The translations under genes were made by a program, and so were the position numbers. Under the pieces are notes generated by a model. The model was not told the DNA's origin. It did no database searches and saw only the letters and a program-made list of their open reading frames with translations. Below, in pieces: positions 60,867 to 64,000 of a DNA stretch of 64,000 nucleotides. This DNA comes from Vitis vinifera. Taxonomy: Eukaryota > Streptophyta > Magnoliopsida > Vitales > Vitaceae. The stretch lies in assembly GCF_030704535.1 (NCBI RefSeq), contig NC_081823.1, positions 2,016,501 through 2,080,500 on the forward strand, written 5' to 3'. How positions within the stretch are numbered: the stretch's first letter is position 1; every line of letters begins with the position of its first letter.

Positions 60867-61073
60867 AGATTTCACAACGAATCATAAATATTTTCTTTTA
60901 CATTATAGATGCATTTTTAAATTACGAAGACTTTAGGCTCAAAGTAAACAATATATATATAAGAATGAGACTTCACATTTTCGAGTGAGATATTTATTAT
61001 TTAACTTTACAAATGTATTTTTAAATTATATGGACTTTAGACTCAAAGTAAACAGTATTTATAAATGAGAGTG
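60867..61073. repeat. Diverged ~100-bp tandem duplication
   Basis: GAGATTTCAC...GACTTTAGGCTCAAAGTAAAC (60867-60966) is followed by GAGACTTCAC...GACTTTAGACTCAAAGTAAAC (60967-61073). Confidence 0.75.
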
Positions 61074-61087
61074 TTACGATGCAATAA

Positions 61088-61340
61088 TGTCGCTCTTAAA
61101 CTTAGGGACGAGTCACTCAAATGATAGCTCTTGGAACATGTCTGCAAAGTGTGATGTCGAATGTTATTAAAAGTTTTATTTATTCTCATTGAACACTAAT
61201 TGATTTTCAAATGTGATAATTAAAACTCAATTCAAAAATTGATATCAAAATCAGGGTCTTGAATTTGAGTCACGGGAGCATCATATTGGAGAATATCGCT
61301 CTTAAGCCCTGACCTAGGGATGGGTCACTAATTGATAGCT
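61088..61340. repeat. Two copies of a CGCTCTTAA...GATAGCT phrase
   Basis: Copies at 61088-61130 and about 61294-61340 share TCGCTCTTAA, TAGGGAxGxGTCACT and TGATAGCT, about 205 bp apart. They may be the ends of one old element. Confidence 0.55.
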
Positions 61341-63344
61341 TGAGGTTTGATCCCTATAGGTAAGTGGGTACAAAGGAAGTTATTAAAAAACATTTTCAAT
61401 CACAAACATTCAATTTTTGGTTACTTTAGCGTGGCATGCTTCCCTTTTTTTTTTGGTTAACTTCTTCCCTTCAAACTTGACTAAGATGACCTTTGAAAGA
61501 GGCAAAGCAAAGCGAAAGAAAAGGACTTTTGGAGAGGGGAGAAGGCTAAAGAAGAAGGTATCTTGTAATTTGCTTGAACAGTGGGTTCAACCCAAATTCT
61601 CTTCCAACCTTGGAGAATGTGCTGGCTTGTCTATTTTGGAGGCTACCTGCACCATCACCCACACCTTCCTCTCCTAAATTGCTTTTTAAAATTTTCCCAA
61701 GATTCTCTCTTTCTTTTATTTTTATTATTATTTTTATATTTAATATTTTTTATTAATCATACAACAAAGTAGGGTTATCAATCATGAAGTGAGGTGATCA
61801 TGTGGGTTTTCTTTTTCTTTTTTTTTTTAATTATTTAAGGTATCATTAGGTGGCCAAAAGCCCAAGTCACAACCTCCCTCTCTTACTGGCATTTTGTGCA
61901 AACCCCACCAAGGGGAGATTCCAAATAGAGTGAATGAGGTATGGCAAAAAGGTTTGAGTATGAATCAATTTTGTATATTTAATTTAAGGAATATTTTATT
62001 AAAAAGGGGTAAAATAATCTTAAATAAAAAAATAATTCTAACTTAAAATTTTGAAATATGATTCTTTTTAGGTTGTAATATTCTTTATCAAGTTTTTATA
62101 TTCATTTCAAGTCAAATATTTTTTAACTTAAAAAAAAGGATTAATTGATTAAAAATGATGAAAATATACAAAAATTGTAAAGTTAACCTTCTCTATTTTT
62201 TAACTTGAAGAGTAACCCATTTTTTATATAAATACCCTTTAATATTTTCATTATTTACATGTGTATTTTAAAAGAAAGGATTACTTTTGCAATAAAAATA
62301 TAAGCGCATTTTTATTAAAAATTAGCATTTTTTAGGTTGAAAAAATGTAAAGGGTTAGTTTTCTAAGGTGGGAAAGATTTCATTGATTATCCCAAAAAAA
62401 ATTATTTATTTACTATAAATTTATCTTCCACTTTCCTCATTCTATTATATTCTAAATTTATCCTCCACTCAACTTTTTCTTATAAATCCTTTTATAATTT
62501 TTTTTTAGTTCCACTACTACTACCTCTAAAACTTCTCTTTTGTGATTCTTAAATCTAAATTTTCTCTGTGTAATGACCATAATTTAATTACAAGTTAATT
62601 TAAGTTTATTTATTTCTTTGATGAAAATTAATGATTTGATTAGTGAATTGATTTAGTTGATAAATTAAAGAAATTGATTAGATTGTTAATAAGCTTATTA
62701 AGCTAATTAAAGATAATTAAAAATAAGTTAAGATATTTAAAATAAATTGAGATGTGAAGCTATGAAGGTTCTGCTTATTTATGACATTCGAATATAAGAA
62801 ATTTTAACTAAGATTTGTTACTTATGATTAAAATATACCTTCCTATTTTTGTTGAAACTAACTTATTGATGCAACATGAGCATCACAAAAAGTGTCGAAA
62901 GCTCTAACACAACTTGTGAAAAATACATCATGATGGGTGGCTTGAAGGAAAGGTAAAAACCGATAGTGGAATAGTCTTTGGATAAGAGTCCCTAAAAAGA
63001 AGGAAGGTAAAATACCATAAAGTGAAAAACCTAAAACATTCCTAGGAAGATCCATGTGTGGATTAACGAGTGGCATCGACGTATGTCCTTGGATAAGAGC
63101 CTTGGAATACTTTTTAGTCATTATATGATTGTTGCAAGCTGTGAAAAGAGTTTGTTTAAGAAAGGTATATGATGTGATATATATTGTTGAATATGATAAA
63201 AATGTTTAAATATTTTTGGTCTTGAGGTGTTTGAATAAAAATAATTTAATCTTTCATATTTTATATAAAAATGAAATAATTTAAAGATACCTATTTTTTT
63301 TACTAACTTTAATTATATTTGTTAAGATTTTATTGTATCAACCT

Positions 63345-63999
63345 CAAGTAATCATCCAACAGATGAGGGGTGAATAGAATGATGGTTACTATTTACAAAT
63401 TTAAACTAAATGAATTCAAATGACAAATATATGCAATTATGTAATAAATACAATGAAACACCATTATATATAAAATGTAGTAAGAAAGAGAAAATATAAA
63501 CTCAAGATTTTTATAATAGTTCAGCACAATCCAACCTATATTCACTCTCCTCAAACTTTTAATCGAATAAGGGTTTCATTGTCACCAAGGCTTTAAAGCC
63601 AAAGTCTTCAACATTCTTGCACTTGGATTAATAGGTTCCAATGGACCTTCATAATCTTCAAGAGATGAGTCACTCTCAAATAACATATCAAATGACATCC
63701 CACATTTGAGAATCCTTAAATGATATCTCGCACTTAGATTTTTTCCCTCAAGTGATATCCTAGAACTCACTTCATAACAGTTACAAAAAAGATAGAAATA
63801 TAATATTATAAAATCATAATATAAATTTGAGCCTAAATGATACAAAGAAAAACTATGATTGAAGTGCATCAATTTAATACACAAGTATTAAATCAAAGTA
63901 CACTCAAAACTCTATCCCAAAACTCAAATAAAATTCAAGAATGATTTTAAACTATTTCCCTTTCAATACAAGAAATTTGGAGCCCAAATTAGCAATTAG
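63345..63999. mobile_element. Possible LTR-like repeat at the window end
   Basis: GATGAGGGGTGAATAGAA and later TCAGCACAATCCAACCTA resemble the repeat at 15965-16440. The element continues past the window, so its right end is not visible. Confidence 0.35.
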
Positions 64000-64000
64000 A

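Larger units (their letters stand above)
58321..63999. other. AT-rich intergenic DNA with decayed repeats, no gene
   Basis: No open frame in this stretch has a recognisable domain or splice structure. It holds the repeats listed separately at 59642-59940, 60490-60552, 60867-61073 and 61088-61340, and an LTR-like start at about 63345. Confidence 0.6.

Noticed and set aside
62858-63121. 87-codon minus-strand open frame
   Set aside because: No domain or neighbouring exon; likely chance or old repeat.
1-64000. CRISPR arrays, bacterial operons, tRNA or rRNA genes
   Set aside because: None seen; the tRNA-Met-like matches are primer-binding sites, not tRNA genes, and the tandem repeats lack CRISPR repeat-spacer structure.

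Overview
The window looks like nuclear DNA of a woody eudicot. Grapevine (Vitis) is my best guess, from the AGO1 sequence, the very large transposon-filled introns and the florendovirus-type endogenous pararetrovirus; I could not confirm the species by a search. Introns are GT-AG, intergenic DNA is extremely AT-rich, and I see no bacterial or organellar features.

Layout. 1-6300 (minus): a decayed endogenous pararetrovirus (Caulimoviridae, florendovirus-like). Its order is end of ORF1, small ORF2, intergenic promoter with primer-binding site, then start of ORF1 (movement protein, coat protein). 6300-10500: AT-rich DNA without a gene. 10640-26000 (plus): a nine-coding-exon gene for a probable RNA polymerase I TAF1A-type subunit (627 aa). 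Its introns hold a LINE remnant, several tiny 5'-truncated LINE 3' ends with perfect target-site duplications, and LTR debris. 28949-32089 (plus): an intact two-exon RABA1f-type Rab GTPase. 33338-36545 (minus): an intact five-exon clade-II glutamate receptor-like (GLR) channel gene.

37548-43640: one LTR-type element (TGTAGACCC...GGGGTCCACA, 5-bp target duplication AATAG). In place of gag-pol it carries host-gene pieces: the start of an S-adenosylhomocysteine hydrolase, part of an NHL-repeat protein, and a long intronless ARGONAUTE1 copy truncated at its 5' end and stopped just before the last catalytic histidine. 44166-46900 (minus): a dead tandem copy of the GLR gene lacking the pore exons. 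49789-58310 (minus): an intact RING-H2 E3 ligase of the HIP1/RHG1A/MBR type, with a small Ty3/gypsy element in its last intron. 58320-64000: AT-rich DNA with decayed repeats and no gene.

The four intact genes are unrelated housekeeping or signalling genes: rDNA transcription, RAB11-type membrane traffic, ion channel and ubiquitin ligation. The window's distinctive biology lies in its mobile DNA: host transcripts packaged in an LTR element, a permuted viral integrant, and small retroposons that duplicated or landed beside splice sites.
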